64,000 nucleotides of DNA from UBA6136 sp044351045 (GCA_044351045.1 JBILGM010000004.1:33109-97108); one strand, 5' to 3'; shown: positions 50,052 to 59,797, numbered from the stretch's first letter. Numbers and translations are program-made. The notes: generated by a model from the letters alone, not told the origin.

Positions 50052-52652
50052 ATGACCAGCGCGGAACTGCGGAGTTTATTTTTGAGTTTCTTCGAGGAGC
50101 GGGGGCACAAGCCCATCGCCTCGAGTCCCTTGATTCCCGCCAATGACCCTACCCTGTTGTTTACTAATGCGGGGATGGTGCAATTCAAGGATGTCTTTCT
50201 GGGACGTGAAAATCGCCCTTATGTCAGGGCGGCCTCCTCGCAGTGTTGCGTTCGTGCCGGTGGCAAACATAACGACCTGGAGAATGTCGGCTACACCGCA
50301 CGTCATCACACATTCTTCGAGATGCTGGGTAATTTCAGCTTCGGGGACTATTTCAAGCGTGAAGCCATTCACTTTGCCTGGGAGTTTCTGACCGGAGTAT
50401 TGCGCATCCCGCCGGCACGGCTCTGGGTCACGATTTATGATCAGGATAGCGAGGCCGAGCAGATCTGGCTGAACGAAATTGGCATTGATCCTGACCGATT
50501 TTCCCGTATTGGCACCAAGGATAATTTCTGGAGCATGGGCGATACCGGACCCTGTGGTCCCTGCACCGAGATTTTTTACGACCATGGTGAAGCGATTCCG
50601 GGAGGACCTCCTGGCTCCCCTGACGAGGAAGGGGATCGTTATATCGAAATCTGGAATCTCGTTTTCATGCAGTATGACAGGGCGCCGGATGGGACGCTGG
50701 CTCCCTTGCCCAAGCCTTCGGTCGACACCGGCATGGGGCTGGAGCGGATTGCGGCGGTCGTTCAAGGCGTCCATAGCAACTATGAGACGGACCTCTTCCA
50801 GCCATTGGTAAAGGCAGCCGCCTCTCTGGCCGGTCTCGATTTGACGGATCACAGTTCACTTCGGGTGCTTGCCGATCATATCCGGTCCTGTTCATTCCTG
50901 ATTGCCGATGGTGTATTGCCCTCCAATGAGGGGCGTGGATATGTGTTGCGGCGCATCATTCGACGGGCCATCCGTCATGGCTACAAGTTGGGTATCCGGG
51001 ACGTGTTTTTCTTCAGGATGGTGACCCCGCTATGCGAGGTGATGGGCAAGGCCTATCCAGAGTTAGCGGTTGCGCGTTCCACGGTTGAGCAGGTTCTTCG
51101 AAAAGAGGAGGAGCGGTTTGCCGAAACCCTGGAGCAGGGTATGCGGATACTCGAATCGCAACTCAAGGGAGTCAGCGGCGCTACCATTTCCGGCGAGACG
51201 GTGTTTCAGTTGTATGACACCTACGGTTTTCCAGTTGACTTGACCGCCGATGTTGCGCGCGAGCATGGCCTGGTGCCGGATCTTGCGGGTTTTGAAAAGG
51301 CCATGGAGGCTCAGCGGTCTCGCGCGCGTTCGGCCAGCCATTTTGCCGTCGATTACTCGCATGATGTTCATATCGATTTGGCCTCCGAATTTACCGGCTA
51401 TGAGCATTTGTCGGGTGAAGCCTTGATTGTCGGTTTGTACCATGAGGGCCAGTCGGTGGATCGGCTTAGTGCGGGTCAGCGTGGTACAGTCATCCTCACA
51501 AAAACACCCTTCTATGGTGAGTCCGGCGGTCAGGCCGGGGACCGTGGTGTCATTCAGATCACAAATTCCGTTTTCGAAGTGGCCGACACCCAAAAACAGG
51601 GTGCTGACATCATTCTCCATCTGGGCTCCGTGACATCGGGTGAACTGGTGCTGGGCGGAAGCGTGCGTGCGGAGGTCAGCCCGGAATCCCGATGGGCCAC
51701 GGCGCTGAATCACTCAGCGACCCATCTGCTTCATGCGGCCTTGCGTTCGGTGTTGGGTGAGCATGTGTCCCAAAAGGGTTCCCAGGTCAATGCGCAACGT
51801 TTGCGTTTCGACTTTTCGCATTTTGAGCCTATCGCTGCTGAACAGCTGGACCGTATCGAGCGACTGGTGAATGAGCAGATTCGCCTCAATAGTCCTGTCC
51901 GAGCTGACGTCATGGCTAAGGACGATGCCATGAAGGTCGGGGCCATGGCGCTGTTCGGTGAGAAGTATGGCAATGAGGTCCGTGTTCTTCGGATTGGTGA
52001 CTTTTCAACCGAACTTTGCGGTGGCACCCATGCCCAGCGAGCCGGCGATATCGGTTTTTTCAAGATTGTGAGCGAGTCGGGTGTGGCTTCGGGAGTGCGA
52101 CGCATTGAGGCCTTGACTGGGGCGGGTGCCTACGAGTGGATTAAGTCCAATGAGCGGCTACTGCTGGGTCTGGCCGATCGGGTCAAGGCGGGACGGGACG
52201 CGATCGAAGAAAAGTTTGACCAGATTATCGAGCGAAATAAGTTTCTGGAGAAAGAGCTGGATCGGCTCAAGGGCAAGCTGGCGAGTGCCTCGGGGGATGA
52301 GCTTCTTGCCCATGCGGTTGAGGTCGACGGGTTGAAGGTTCTTGCGGCGCGTGTTGACGAAGCCGATAACAAGGCGCTGCGCGAAATGGTTGATCAGTTG
52401 CGCAGTAAGTTGGGCAGCTCTGCTGTCGTGTTGGGAAGCGTAGCGGATGGCAAGGTAAATCTGATTGCCGGCGTTTCAAAGGATCAAGTGGCACGTGTCA
52501 AAGCCGGTGACCTGGTGAACGCCGTGGCTTCCCGGGTGGGAGGCAAGGGCGGTGGGCGACCTGATATGGCGCAGGCTGGCGGTAACGACCCGACTCATCT
52601 GGACGCGGCCCTGAGTGGGGTCACGGATTGGGTCAGGAATAATCTTTCATGA
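50052..52652 (+). CDS. alaS: AlaS, alanyl-tRNA synthetase
   Basis: An 866-residue class II synthetase. The aminoacylation domain has FFEERGHKPIASSPLIPANDPTLLFTNAGM and MGLERIAAV. The editing domain has the zinc-binding HSATHLLHAALR and CGGTHAQRAGDIG. The C-terminal DHHA1-like domain ends GGKGGGRPDMAQAGG. It charges tRNA-Ala and clears mischarged Ser/Gly. It lies between recX and lysC, the standard order. Confidence 0.97.
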   Translation: MTSAELRSLFLSFFEERGHKPIASSPLIPANDPTLLFTNAGMVQFKDVFLGRENRPYVRAASSQCCVRAGGKHNDLENVGYTARHHTFFEMLGNFSFGDYFKREAIHFAWEFLTGVLRIPPARLWVTIYDQDSEAEQIWLNEIGIDPDRFSRIGTKDNFWSMGDTGPCGPCTEIFYDHGEAIPGGPPGSPDEEGDRYIEIWNLVFMQYDRAPDGTLAPLPKPSVDTGMGLERIAAVVQGVHSNYETDLFQPLVKAAASLAGLDLTDHSSLRVLADHIRSCSFLIADGVLPSNEGRGYVLRRIIRRAIRHGYKLGIRDVFFFRMVTPLCEVMGKAYPELAVARSTVEQVLRKEEERFAETLEQGMRILESQLKGVSGATISGETVFQLYDTYGFPVDLTADVAREHGLVPDLAGFEKAMEAQRSRARSASHFAVDYSHDVHIDLASEFTGYEHLSGEALIVGLYHEGQSVDRLSAGQRGTVILTKTPFYGESGGQAGDRGVIQITNSVFEVADTQKQGADIILHLGSVTSGELVLGGSVRAEVSPESRWATALNHSATHLLHAALRSVLGEHVSQKGSQVNAQRLRFDFSHFEPIAAEQLDRIERLVNEQIRLNSPVRADVMAKDDAMKVGAMALFGEKYGNEVRVLRIGDFSTELCGGTHAQRAGDIGFFKIVSESGVASGVRRIEALTGAGAYEWIKSNERLLLGLADRVKAGRDAIEEKFDQIIERNKFLEKELDRLKGKLASASGDELLAHAVEVDGLKVLAARVDEADNKALREMVDQLRSKLGSSAVVLGSVADGKVNLIAGVSKDQVARVKAGDLVNAVASRVGGKGGGRPDMAQAGGNDPTHLDAALSGVTDWVRNNLS

Positions 52653-52681
52653 AGGTAAGGTGCAGAAACTGAACAAAGCAT

Positions 52682-53911
52682 ATGGCTTTATATGTTCATA
52701 AGTATGGCGGAACCTCGGTCGGCAGCGTCGAGCGTATCAAGCATGTCGCTGAAAATGTAATCAAAGCTCGTCAGCGTGGTGAGGAGGTGATCGTGGTCGT
52801 CTCAGCCATGAGCGGTGAAACCAACCGGCTGGTAGCGTTGGCAAAAGAGGCACAGGCAATACCGGACGTCCGAGAGATGGACGTTCTGCTGTCGACGGGC
52901 GAGCAGGTTACGATTGCCTTGCTGGCGATGGCGCTGAAGGAGCGGGGCTGTCAGGCCTGTTCTTATACGGGTGGCCAGGTCTCCATCGTCACTGACTCGG
53001 CGCACACCAAGGCGCGAATCCTGGATATCGATACCCAGCGCGTTCGTGCGGATCTTGATCATGGCAAGGTCGTCGTCGTGGCTGGTTTTCAGGGGGTCAG
53101 CGAGGCGGGCGACATAACCACCCTCGGTCGTGGTGGCTCGGATACAACAGCCGTCGCTCTGGCAGCTGCACTGAGGGCAGACGAATGTCTCATATATACC
53201 GATGTCGATGGTGTCTACACGACTGACCCGCGTGTCGAGCCTAAGGCGCGTCGGTTGGACCGGATTACCTTTGAAGAAATGCTGGAGATGGCGAGTCTCG
53301 GATCAAAGGTCCTTCAGATTCGGTCGGTGGAATTTGCAGGTAAATATAATGTACCTCTGCGAGTGCTCTCAAGTTTCAAGGAGGGTGCCGGCACATTGAT
53401 CAGTTATGAAGAGGACACCATGGAAAAGCCCCTGATATCCGGTATCGCCTTTAATCGTGACGAGGCCAAGCTGACTGTCTTGGGTGTTCCGGACCGTCCC
53501 GGGATTGCCTCACGCATCCTGGGTCCGGTAGCGGACGCTAACATCGAAGTGGATATGATTGTTCAGAATGTGGCTGAGGATGGCACTACCAATTTCACGT
53601 TCACGGTCAATCGCTCCGAATTCAACAAGGCATTGGCTATTTTGCAGGCCACATGTGCGGAATTGGGTGCAAGGGAGGTGCGTAGTGACGACTCTATCGT
53701 CAAGGTATCGATAGTAGGGGTCGGTATGCGCTCTCATGCTGGGATTGCTTCCAAGATGTTCGATGTGCTGGCGCGTGAGGGCATTAATATCCAGATGATC
53801 TCGACTTCCGAAATCAAGATCTCGGTAGTTCTTAATGAAAAGTACCTGGAGCTGGCGGTGCGTTCACTTCATGGTGCGTTCGATCTTGATCAGCCGCTTG
53901 TATCAGTCTGA
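52682..53911 (+). CDS. lysC: Aspartate kinase
   Basis: A 409-residue kinase: N-terminal KYGGTSVGSVERI, VVVSAMSG, GRGGSDTTAVALA, TDVDGVYTTDPR, then two ACT domains (from about 265) that bind lysine/threonine. It is the first step from aspartate to lysine, threonine and methionine. The C-terminal ACT part can be separately translated in some related genes. Confidence 0.95.
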   Translation: MALYVHKYGGTSVGSVERIKHVAENVIKARQRGEEVIVVVSAMSGETNRLVALAKEAQAIPDVREMDVLLSTGEQVTIALLAMALKERGCQACSYTGGQVSIVTDSAHTKARILDIDTQRVRADLDHGKVVVVAGFQGVSEAGDITTLGRGGSDTTAVALAAALRADECLIYTDVDGVYTTDPRVEPKARRLDRITFEEMLEMASLGSKVLQIRSVEFAGKYNVPLRVLSSFKEGAGTLISYEEDTMEKPLISGIAFNRDEAKLTVLGVPDRPGIASRILGPVADANIEVDMIVQNVAEDGTTNFTFTVNRSEFNKALAILQATCAELGAREVRSDDSIVKVSIVGVGMRSHAGIASKMFDVLAREGINIQMISTSEIKISVVLNEKYLELAVRSLHGAFDLDQPLVSV

Positions 53912-54043
53912 GAAAAAAACATTTTCGGGTCGCTTAAAAGTGCTACAATGCTGCCCTCGTTCGATGCCTGTTATGTAGATCGGTTGATTTCAGCGGCTCC
54001 CATGGGGCTTCTTGGTAGGTGTACGAATCTTAGGGACGGATAT

Positions 54044-54250
54044 ATGCTGATATTGACTCGTAGGGTCGGCGAGACTCTTATGATTGGCGATGAGGTGACG
54101 GTCACCGTTCTTGGCGTTAAGGGTAATCAGGTCCGGATCGGTGTTAATGCGCCAAAAGATGTCTCGGTACATCGCGAAGAAATTTACGAGCGTATCAAGC
54201 GGGAAGATCAATCTGATGATGTGGTCGGATTGGGTTCGGAAGGCCATTGA
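54044..54250 (+). CDS. csrA: CsrA, RNA-binding translational regulator
   Basis: A 68-residue protein from the ATG at 54044: MLILTRRVGETLMIGD, strand 2-3 and VHREEIYERI with the RNA-binding R44. It binds GGA motifs in leaders and switches carbon metabolism and motility. It sits before tRNA-Ser, as in many gammaproteobacteria. Confidence 0.97.
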   Translation: MLILTRRVGETLMIGDEVTVTVLGVKGNQVRIGVNAPKDVSVHREEIYERIKREDQSDDVVGLGSEGH

Positions 54251-54286
54251 TATCTGGGTATTGACGAGGGGTCTGCAAAAGTTTCA

Positions 54287-54379
54287 GGAGAGATGGCCGA
54301 GAGGCTGAAGGCGCTCCCCTGCTAAGGGAGTATAGGGCTAATAACTCTATCGAGGGTTCGAATCCCTCTCTCTCCGCCA
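54287..54379 (+). tRNA. tRNA-Ser (anticodon GCU)
   Basis: A 93-nt cloverleaf: acceptor ggagaga/tctctcc, D-arm, anticodon loop cctgctaag with anticodon GCT, a long variable arm typical of serine tRNAs, T-arm with ggttcgaatcc, and an encoded CCA end. Confidence 0.95.
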
Positions 54380-54509
54380 TTATTGGGCGATCACTACTCG
54401 CCTCCACTGCTTCCGCCAAGGTGTGAAGCTCAAGTATGTATTATGGCGGTTGCAAGGTGATTTCCTGGGTCTCAGTTGTGGGGCCCGATAGGATCAGTTT
54501 TGACACACT

Positions 54510-54534
54510 AGGCTTTCGGTAGCCTTTTTTTTTT
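54510..54534 (+). terminator. Terminator after tRNA-Ser
   Basis: A 5-bp stem aggct/agcct with a six-base loop, followed by ten T. Confidence 0.8.
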
Positions 54535-54536
54535 AC

Positions 54537-54542
54537 TATAAT
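54537..54542 (+). promoter_or_regulatory. Probable -10 element for the rpsP operon
   Basis: A perfect TATAAT just after the terminator, 43 bases before the rpsP ATG. No good -35 lies at the normal distance; a TTGACA at 54499-54504 is 32 bases away, too far. Confidence 0.4.
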
Positions 54543-54584
54543 GCGCGGTTTTCCGGCTGTGCCGAATTTGCTTGAGGATTTCTG

Positions 54585-54848
54585 ATGGTCACTATTCGTT
54601 TGTCACGCGGCGGTGCAAAGAAGCGCCCCTTCTATCATGTCGTTGTCACCGACAGCCGTAACAAGCGTGATGGCCGTTACATTGAGCGCTTGGGTTTCTT
54701 CAATCCGGTCGCGTCCGGCAAGGCCGAGAGGCTTTCCTTGAACGAGGAGCGAATTCAATACTGGGTTGGTCATGGTGCGCAAACCACGGATCGCGTGACG
54801 AGCCTTCTTAAGGAGTTTCGCAAGAGTAGTCCGGCAGTCGCTGCCTGA
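54585..54848 (+). CDS. rpsP: 30S ribosomal protein S16
   Basis: An 87-residue protein beginning MVTIRLSRGGAKKRPFYHVVVTDSRNKRDGRYIERLGFFNP, the S16 signature. It is the first gene of the rpsP-rimM-trmD-rplS operon, with a gagg ribosome site. Confidence 0.98.
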   Translation: MVTIRLSRGGAKKRPFYHVVVTDSRNKRDGRYIERLGFFNPVASGKAERLSLNEERIQYWVGHGAQTTDRVTSLLKEFRKSSPAVAA

Positions 54849-54870
54849 GTCTTGATGGCTGGGCGTTTTT

Positions 54871-55371
54871 ATGTCCAGTCTGGTCGAGGTTGGTGAAGTT
54901 GTTGGAGCTTTTGGTGTACTGGGCTGGGTAAAGATTCGGTCCTATACGGATCCGCCTGAAAATATTCTGAAGTACACCCCTTGGGCCTTGGGGTCCTCGA
55001 AAGGGCAGCGTACCGTGAAGTTGATCGAGGGTCGACCACAGGGTGCTGCGGTGGTGGCGCGAGTAGACGGGGTTGGAGACAGAGACCAGGCGATTGGGCT
55101 CAAGGGCACACGTATCCTGGTTTCGCGGCAATGCTTTCCAGAAGTGCCCCCGGGAACCTATTACTGGGCCGACCTGATCGGGCTTGATGTGGTAACGGTG
55201 ACGGGCTTGGCGCTTGGCCAAGTGAGATGTTTACTAGAGACCGGTGCCAATGACGTTCTGGAAGTCAAGGGTGACAGGGATCGCTTGATTCCGTTTGTGG
55301 TTGGCGAATACGTAAAGGCGGTTGATCTTGTCCAGAAACGTATCACCGTAGATTGGGACCCGGAATTTTAG
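54871..55371 (+). CDS. rimM: RimM, 16S rRNA processing factor
   Basis: A 166-residue protein with the N-terminal VGEVVGAFGVLGWVKIRSYT domain and the PRC barrel YYWADLIGLDVVT to GANDVLEV. It helps mature the 30S head near S19. It is 22 bases after rpsP. Confidence 0.95.
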   Translation: MSSLVEVGEVVGAFGVLGWVKIRSYTDPPENILKYTPWALGSSKGQRTVKLIEGRPQGAAVVARVDGVGDRDQAIGLKGTRILVSRQCFPEVPPGTYYWADLIGLDVVTVTGLALGQVRCLLETGANDVLEVKGDRDRLIPFVVGEYVKAVDLVQKRITVDWDPEF

Positions 55372-55377
55372 GCCAGG

Positions 55378-56133
55378 ATGCGATTTGATGTCGTGACCCT
55401 ATTCCCTGAGCTTATTCGGTCCGGAACGTCTGTTGGGGTGACGGGTCGGGCGATAGATCGGGGTCTGGTGGATCTCAGAACTTGGGATCCCAGATTTTAC
55501 GCCGCTGATAAACATCGCACGGTGGATGACAGGCCCTATGGAGGTGGTCCCGGGATGGTGATGAAGGTTGAGCCCTTACGCGATGCCATACAGGCGGCGC
55601 GGAGGGACTCTCCATTGCCAGCGAAGACTATTTTTCTGAGCCCGCAAGGGCACCTCTTGAATCAGCAGGCTGTGATCGAGTTGGCCAGCTTGCCACGCCT
55701 GATTCTCGTGGCTGGGCGCTACGAAGGTGTGGATGAGCGCCTCGTTGAAGCAGAAATTGATGAGGAGTGGTCGATAGGCGACTACGTTCTGAGTGGCGGC
55801 GAATTGGCAGCCTTGGTGCTGTTTGACGCGGTGGTCAGGTTGATCCCTGGTGTTCTGGGTCATGCCGAATCCGCCGAGCAGGATTCCCATATGGAAGGCC
55901 TGCTGGACTGCCCCCACTACACGCGTCCGGAACGGGTGGATGGTTGTGAGGTCCCGCAGATATTGCAGTCGGGGAATCATGAAGCCATCAGGCGGTGGCG
56001 ATTACAGCAATCGCTCTGGCGTACTCGTCAGCGGCGGCCTGACTTGATAGAAAGAATGGCGTTGGACTCCGAGCAGCAGACCCTGCTCGACGAGTTGGTA
56101 GATGATATTCTGGTCGACGAAGCAAAGAACTGA
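55378..56133 (+). CDS. trmD: TrmD, tRNA m1G37 methyltransferase
   Basis: A 251-residue SPOUT methylase: MRFDVVTLFPE, DDRPYGGGPGM, the knotted SAM site with GRYEGVDERLVE and SIGDYVLSGGELAAL, and LLDCPHYTRPE. It methylates G37 to prevent frameshifting. It is six bases after rimM. Confidence 0.97.
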   Translation: MRFDVVTLFPELIRSGTSVGVTGRAIDRGLVDLRTWDPRFYAADKHRTVDDRPYGGGPGMVMKVEPLRDAIQAARRDSPLPAKTIFLSPQGHLLNQQAVIELASLPRLILVAGRYEGVDERLVEAEIDEEWSIGDYVLSGGELAALVLFDAVVRLIPGVLGHAESAEQDSHMEGLLDCPHYTRPERVDGCEVPQILQSGNHEAIRRWRLQQSLWRTRQRRPDLIERMALDSEQQTLLDELVDDILVDEAKN

Positions 56134-56149
56134 GATAAAGAGAAACACG

Positions 56150-56497
56150 ATGTCAAACATTATTCAGCAACTCGAAAACGAATGGATGAGCGGCAAGACC
56201 ATTCCCGCTTTTGCTCCGGGTGATACGGTTATCGTTCAAGTCAAGGTGAAGGAAGGCAATCGAGAACGTTTACAGGCTTACGAAGGGGTCGTTATCGCGA
56301 AGCGCAATCGCGGGTACCACTCCGCATTTACCGTGAGGAAAATTTCTCATGGTGAAGGTGTGGAGCGTGTATTCCAGACCTACAGCCCGCAGGTTCAGGA
56401 AATCCAGTTGAAACGCCGAGGTGATGTGCGTCGTGCCAAACTCTATTATCTGCGTGATCTGACTGGCAAGGCAGCGCGTATCAAGGAAAAAATCTAA
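56150..56497 (+). CDS. rplS: 50S ribosomal protein L19
   Basis: A 115-residue protein from the ATG at 56150 (MSNIIQQLENE) with FAPGDTVIVQVKVKEGNRERLQ and the YSPQVQEIQLKRRGDVRRAKLYYLR end. It is the last gene of the operon and is followed by a strong terminator. Confidence 0.98.
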   Translation: MSNIIQQLENEWMSGKTIPAFAPGDTVIVQVKVKEGNRERLQAYEGVVIAKRNRGYHSAFTVRKISHGEGVERVFQTYSPQVQEIQLKRRGDVRRAKLYYLRDLTGKAARIKEKI

Positions 56498-56542
56498 TTT
56501 CTCTGGCGCAATTATGGGGCGCCACTGAGGAATGGTTATCGA

Positions 56543-56573
56543 TGAAAGGGCAGCAATCGCTGCCCTTTCATTT
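56543..56573 (+). terminator. Terminator after rplS
   Basis: A 12-bp stem (tgaaagggcagc with gctgccctttca, loop aatc) followed by a short T run. Confidence 0.85.
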
Positions 56574-56610
56574 ATGTAACTTTCTGAAGGTTTTTTCTTG
56601 CTCCGGGCCG

Positions 56611-57120
56611 ATGAAGAAAGAAATCGCCGTGGTGGCTGCGCCGTTTGGGGGAATCCGGCTCTTCGCCTCGGGTGGGGTGCTGGTTGGGATCGACGTGCTG
56701 CCAGCTCATGCGGTGGCGAATGACCGAGAAGGGTTGTCATGGTCCGGTGGGTCGCTCAGGGAGGCGGGAGAGCAGATGCTGCGGTATCTTGAGGATCCAA
56801 GGTATGAGTTTATATTGCCTGTCAGGCTTCAGGGAACGCCATTTCAGCAACGAATCTGGCAGGCATTGAAGGACATTCCGGCGGGTCGAAACTTCAGTTA
56901 CGGTAGCCTGGCTAAACGTCTCGAAACCGGGCCACGAGCAGTGGCATCGGCCTGCAAGTCAAATCGTTTTCCTATCCTCATTCCCTGTCATCGGGCTGTC
57001 TCTGCGAATGGACTGGGGGGCTATTGCGGTGAGACCGACGGCCCCATGCTCGAAATCAAGCGTTGGCTACTGAGTCACGAAGGCTGTTCGCCGGGGGGTG
57101 ATCATGCCGGCTCAGCCTGA
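56611..57120 (+). CDS. ogt: Ogt, methylated-DNA-protein cysteine methyltransferase
   Basis: A 169-residue repair protein. The ATG at 56611 is preferred since the longer frame begins in the rplS terminator hairpin. The DNA-binding and active-site domain has GTPFQQRIWQALKDIPAGRNFSYG, the RAVASACKSN helix and the acceptor cysteine C126 in IPCHR. It removes alkyl groups from O6-guanine. The end overlaps the xerD start. Confidence 0.95.
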   Translation: MKKEIAVVAAPFGGIRLFASGGVLVGIDVLPAHAVANDREGLSWSGGSLREAGEQMLRYLEDPRYEFILPVRLQGTPFQQRIWQALKDIPAGRNFSYGSLAKRLETGPRAVASACKSNRFPILIPCHRAVSANGLGGYCGETDGPMLEIKRWLLSHEGCSPGGDHAGSA

Positions 57121-58006
57121 CAGACTTCTTGTTCAACGTTTCGTCGATGCGCTCTGGGTTGAGGAGGGGCTGAGCGAAAATACACAGAAAGCCTATGCCA
57201 GCGACCTTCAACATTTTATGGAATGGTTGCTCAGGCATCGAGGGCGGGGACTGCTCGAGGTGGACTCGGGCGATATCCAGGCCTATCTCGCCAACAAGTT
57301 CCGACAGCACGTCAGTGGTCGTAGCATAGCGCGCCTTGTTTCGAGTTTGCGGAAGTTCTTCCGCTATCTGATTCGTGAAGGGCACCTGGTCGATGATCCG
57401 ACACTCAGGATTGAGCCGCCCCGGATGGGTCGGCCCTTGCCTGCGACCCTGACCGAGCAGGAGGTTGAAGCGCTGCTGAACTCGATCAATGTCGATGATA
57501 TCCTCGGCTGCCGGGATCGGGCGATGCTCGAGGTGCTCTATGCCACGGGCCTGCGGGTCAGTGAACTGGTCGGCCTGAAATTGACCCAGGTCAATCTCCG
57601 TCAGGGCGTGGTCCGTGTGGTGGGCAAGGGTAGCAAGGATCGCCTCGTGCCGCTGGGCGAGTTGGCCGAGGACTGGATCGAACGTTACTTCCGGACATCA
57701 CGAGCCGTATTGCTGGGCATCCGACAAAGCGATGATCTGTTCGTAACCTCGAGAGGGTCTGCCATGACGAGACAGGCCTTTTGGTGCATTATCAAACGCT
57801 ATGCTGATCTGGCGGGAATACACAAACCTTTATCGCCACATACTCTCCGGCATGCGTTTGCCACCCATTTGCTGAATAATGGCGCAGACCTTCGAGTGGT
57901 GCAGTTGTTGCTGGGGCATAGCGACTTGTCCAGTACGCAGATCTATACTCACGTGGCCCAAGAGCGGTTAAAGGAGCTGCATGCACGCTGCCATCCTCGC
58001 GGATAG
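57104..58006 (+). CDS. xerD: XerD-type tyrosine recombinase
   Basis: A 300-residue recombinase from the ATG at 57104 (GTG at 57098 is an alternative). It has an N-terminal SAM-like domain and a catalytic domain with R151, K175, H246, R249, H272 and nucleophile Y281 (HTLRHAFATHLL, LGHSDLSSTQIYTH). It works with XerC at dif to resolve chromosome dimers. Lacking nearby mobile genes, it is the housekeeping enzyme rather than an integrase. Confidence 0.92.
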   Translation: MPAQPDRLLVQRFVDALWVEEGLSENTQKAYASDLQHFMEWLLRHRGRGLLEVDSGDIQAYLANKFRQHVSGRSIARLVSSLRKFFRYLIREGHLVDDPTLRIEPPRMGRPLPATLTEQEVEALLNSINVDDILGCRDRAMLEVLYATGLRVSELVGLKLTQVNLRQGVVRVVGKGSKDRLVPLGELAEDWIERYFRTSRAVLLGIRQSDDLFVTSRGSAMTRQAFWCIIKRYADLAGIHKPLSPHTLRHAFATHLLNNGADLRVVQLLLGHSDLSSTQIYTHVAQERLKELHARCHPRG

Positions 58007-58036
58007 TTTTCACACAAAATTTGATCTACAGTTTTC

Positions 58037-58819
58037 ATGATTCATTCCAGCGCTGTCATTTCTCCGGATGTGGAGTTGGGCAAGAACGTATCGGTCGGGC
58101 CCTTCTCGGTGATCGAGGGTCCCGGCAGAATCGGCGACGGCAGTGTCATCGAGGCATACGCCATCATTCGGTCTCATGTCTATATCGGCTCCAATAATGT
58201 TATCCACCCTACGACGGTTCTTGGCGGATTGCCACAGGATATCGCCTTTGATCCCGCCACGTTGACCCGGCTCGAGATCGGTAATGACAACGTATTTCGT
58301 GAGGGTGTGACGATCAGTCGAGCCACCAAGACAGGTGCGGCAACCCAGGTGGGTTCCGGAAACTATTTCATGAACAACACCCATCTCGGCCATGATTCCT
58401 CTATGGGGGATGGCAATATTCTGGCGAGTGGCGCGACGCTGGGTGGTCATACGGAGGTCGGTGACCGGGTGTTTTTTGGCGGCGGGGTTATGGTTCACCA
58501 ATTCTGTCGGATTGGCAGCTTTGCCATCCTTCAGGGGTTGGCGGGCATCAACAAGGATGTGCTTCCCTTCACCATGGTTGGCGGGCGCCCTGGTAAACAT
58601 TACCGATTGAACCTGGTCGGTATGCGCCGTGCCGGCGTGGATGGAGACCGACTCAAGGCTGTCTCGGCCGCCTTTCGTCTAGTCCGGGCCAGGCAAAGCC
58701 TGGACTCGCTGCCAGACACGCCCGAGGTGAATTATCTGCGTGAGTGGCTGAAGGCCGATTCACGCCGGGGCGGATTGCTGGGCTTTATCGAGGCCCGGAC
58801 AGGCCGTGCTGATGACTGA
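58037..58819 (+). CDS. lpxA: LpxA-type UDP-sugar acyltransferase
   Basis: A 260-residue left-handed beta-helix protein with repeated hexapeptides and the catalytic histidine H119 in THLGHD, then GNILASGATLGGH. The segment VLGGLPQD takes the place of the usual GxxPQDxxY. It starts lipid A synthesis by acylating the sugar nucleotide. With gnnA and gnnB next to it, the substrate is probably UDP-GlcNAc3N, giving an amide at position 3. Confidence 0.9.
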   Translation: MIHSSAVISPDVELGKNVSVGPFSVIEGPGRIGDGSVIEAYAIIRSHVYIGSNNVIHPTTVLGGLPQDIAFDPATLTRLEIGNDNVFREGVTISRATKTGAATQVGSGNYFMNNTHLGHDSSMGDGNILASGATLGGHTEVGDRVFFGGGVMVHQFCRIGSFAILQGLAGINKDVLPFTMVGGRPGKHYRLNLVGMRRAGVDGDRLKAVSAAFRLVRARQSLDSLPDTPEVNYLREWLKADSRRGGLLGFIEARTGRADD

Positions 58820-58858
58820 CGGAAAGTTCTTGAGCCGATTGCCGGAAGGAGACACGCA

Positions 58859-59797
58859 TTGAACGCACTGACATGTGCCGTGATAGGAACAGGCTACCTT
58901 GGCAAGTTTCACGCTGAAAAATATGCGGCCCTCGAGGGCTGTGATTTGGTGGCTGTGGTGGACAGCAATCTTAAGGCGGCACAGGGCGTGGCCGATAAAA
59001 ACCGCACTCGAGCCATCACGGATTATCGGGAGCTGCTGGGCAAGGTCGAAGCCGTCAGTATCGTCGTGCCGACCAGCCTCCATTTTCAGGTAGCCCGTGA
59101 TTTTCTGGATGCAGGCTCCCATGTTCTTGTCGAGAAGCCGATCACGGTCACGGTCGAAGAGGCCGACGAGCTGATTGATCTCGCAAGAAAGAGAGACCGC
59201 CGGCTCATGGTGGGTCATCTGGAGCGATTCAATGCCGCGCTATTGGGCTTGGACCTGGTGCGCGAAAAGCCGCTGTTCATCGAGTCCCATCGTCTAGCTC
59301 CATTCAACCCGCGCGCCAATGATGTCAGTGTGGTGCTGGATCTCATGATCCACGATATTGACATCATTCTGGATATTGTCGATTCAGAAGTGGACCGCAT
59401 CGATGCCAAGGGTGTGACCGTGCTAACCTCCGACACCGATATCGCCAATGCGCGTATTACCTTCCGCAATGGTTCCGTGGCCAATGTTACCGCCAGTCGC
59501 GCCAGCCTGAAGGTCGAGCGCAAGATGCGGATGTTCATGCCCAATCGCTATATTTCTGTCGACTTCCAGAATCGGGTGTTGGCCCAGTATCAGAAGGGTG
59601 AACGCGAAATGTTCCCAGGGGTGCCTGAAATCCTTAGCGAGGAATCGGTGTTCGAGAATGGCGATGCCCTGATGGAAGAAATCAAGCATTTTGTCGAGTG
59701 CATTCGGGAAGGCCGGGAGCCGCTTGTTTCTGGAGTGGCTGGCCGAAGAGCCTTGGCTACGGCGACTGAAATCACTCGTTTACTGAAAACTGCCTGA
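58859..59797 (+). CDS. gnnA: GnnA-type UDP-GlcNAc 3-dehydrogenase
   Basis: A 312-residue Gfo/Idh/MocA oxidoreductase from a TTG start with a GGAAGGAG site. It has the NAD loop VIGTGYLGKFHAEKY and the catalytic EKP motif (HVLVEKPIT). In Acidithiobacillus ferrooxidans GnnA oxidises the 3-OH of UDP-GlcNAc and its gene sits between lpxA and lpxB, exactly as here. Confidence 0.87.
   Translation: MNALTCAVIGTGYLGKFHAEKYAALEGCDLVAVVDSNLKAAQGVADKNRTRAITDYRELLGKVEAVSIVVPTSLHFQVARDFLDAGSHVLVEKPITVTVEEADELIDLARKRDRRLMVGHLERFNAALLGLDLVREKPLFIESHRLAPFNPRANDVSVVLDLMIHDIDIILDIVDSEVDRIDAKGVTVLTSDTDIANARITFRNGSVANVTASRASLKVERKMRMFMPNRYISVDFQNRVLAQYQKGEREMFPGVPEILSEESVFENGDALMEEIKHFVECIREGREPLVSGVAGRRALATATEITRLLKTA

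Noticed and set aside
54499..54542. TTGACA and TATAAT as one promoter upstream of rpsP
   Set aside because: The two hexamers are 32 bases apart with a terminator between them, so they cannot form one standard promoter; only the -10 was kept.
57104..58006. Tyrosine recombinase as a phage or island integrase
   Set aside because: Length, motifs and chromosomal context (between ogt and lpxA) fit XerD; no attachment site or mobile genes are nearby.
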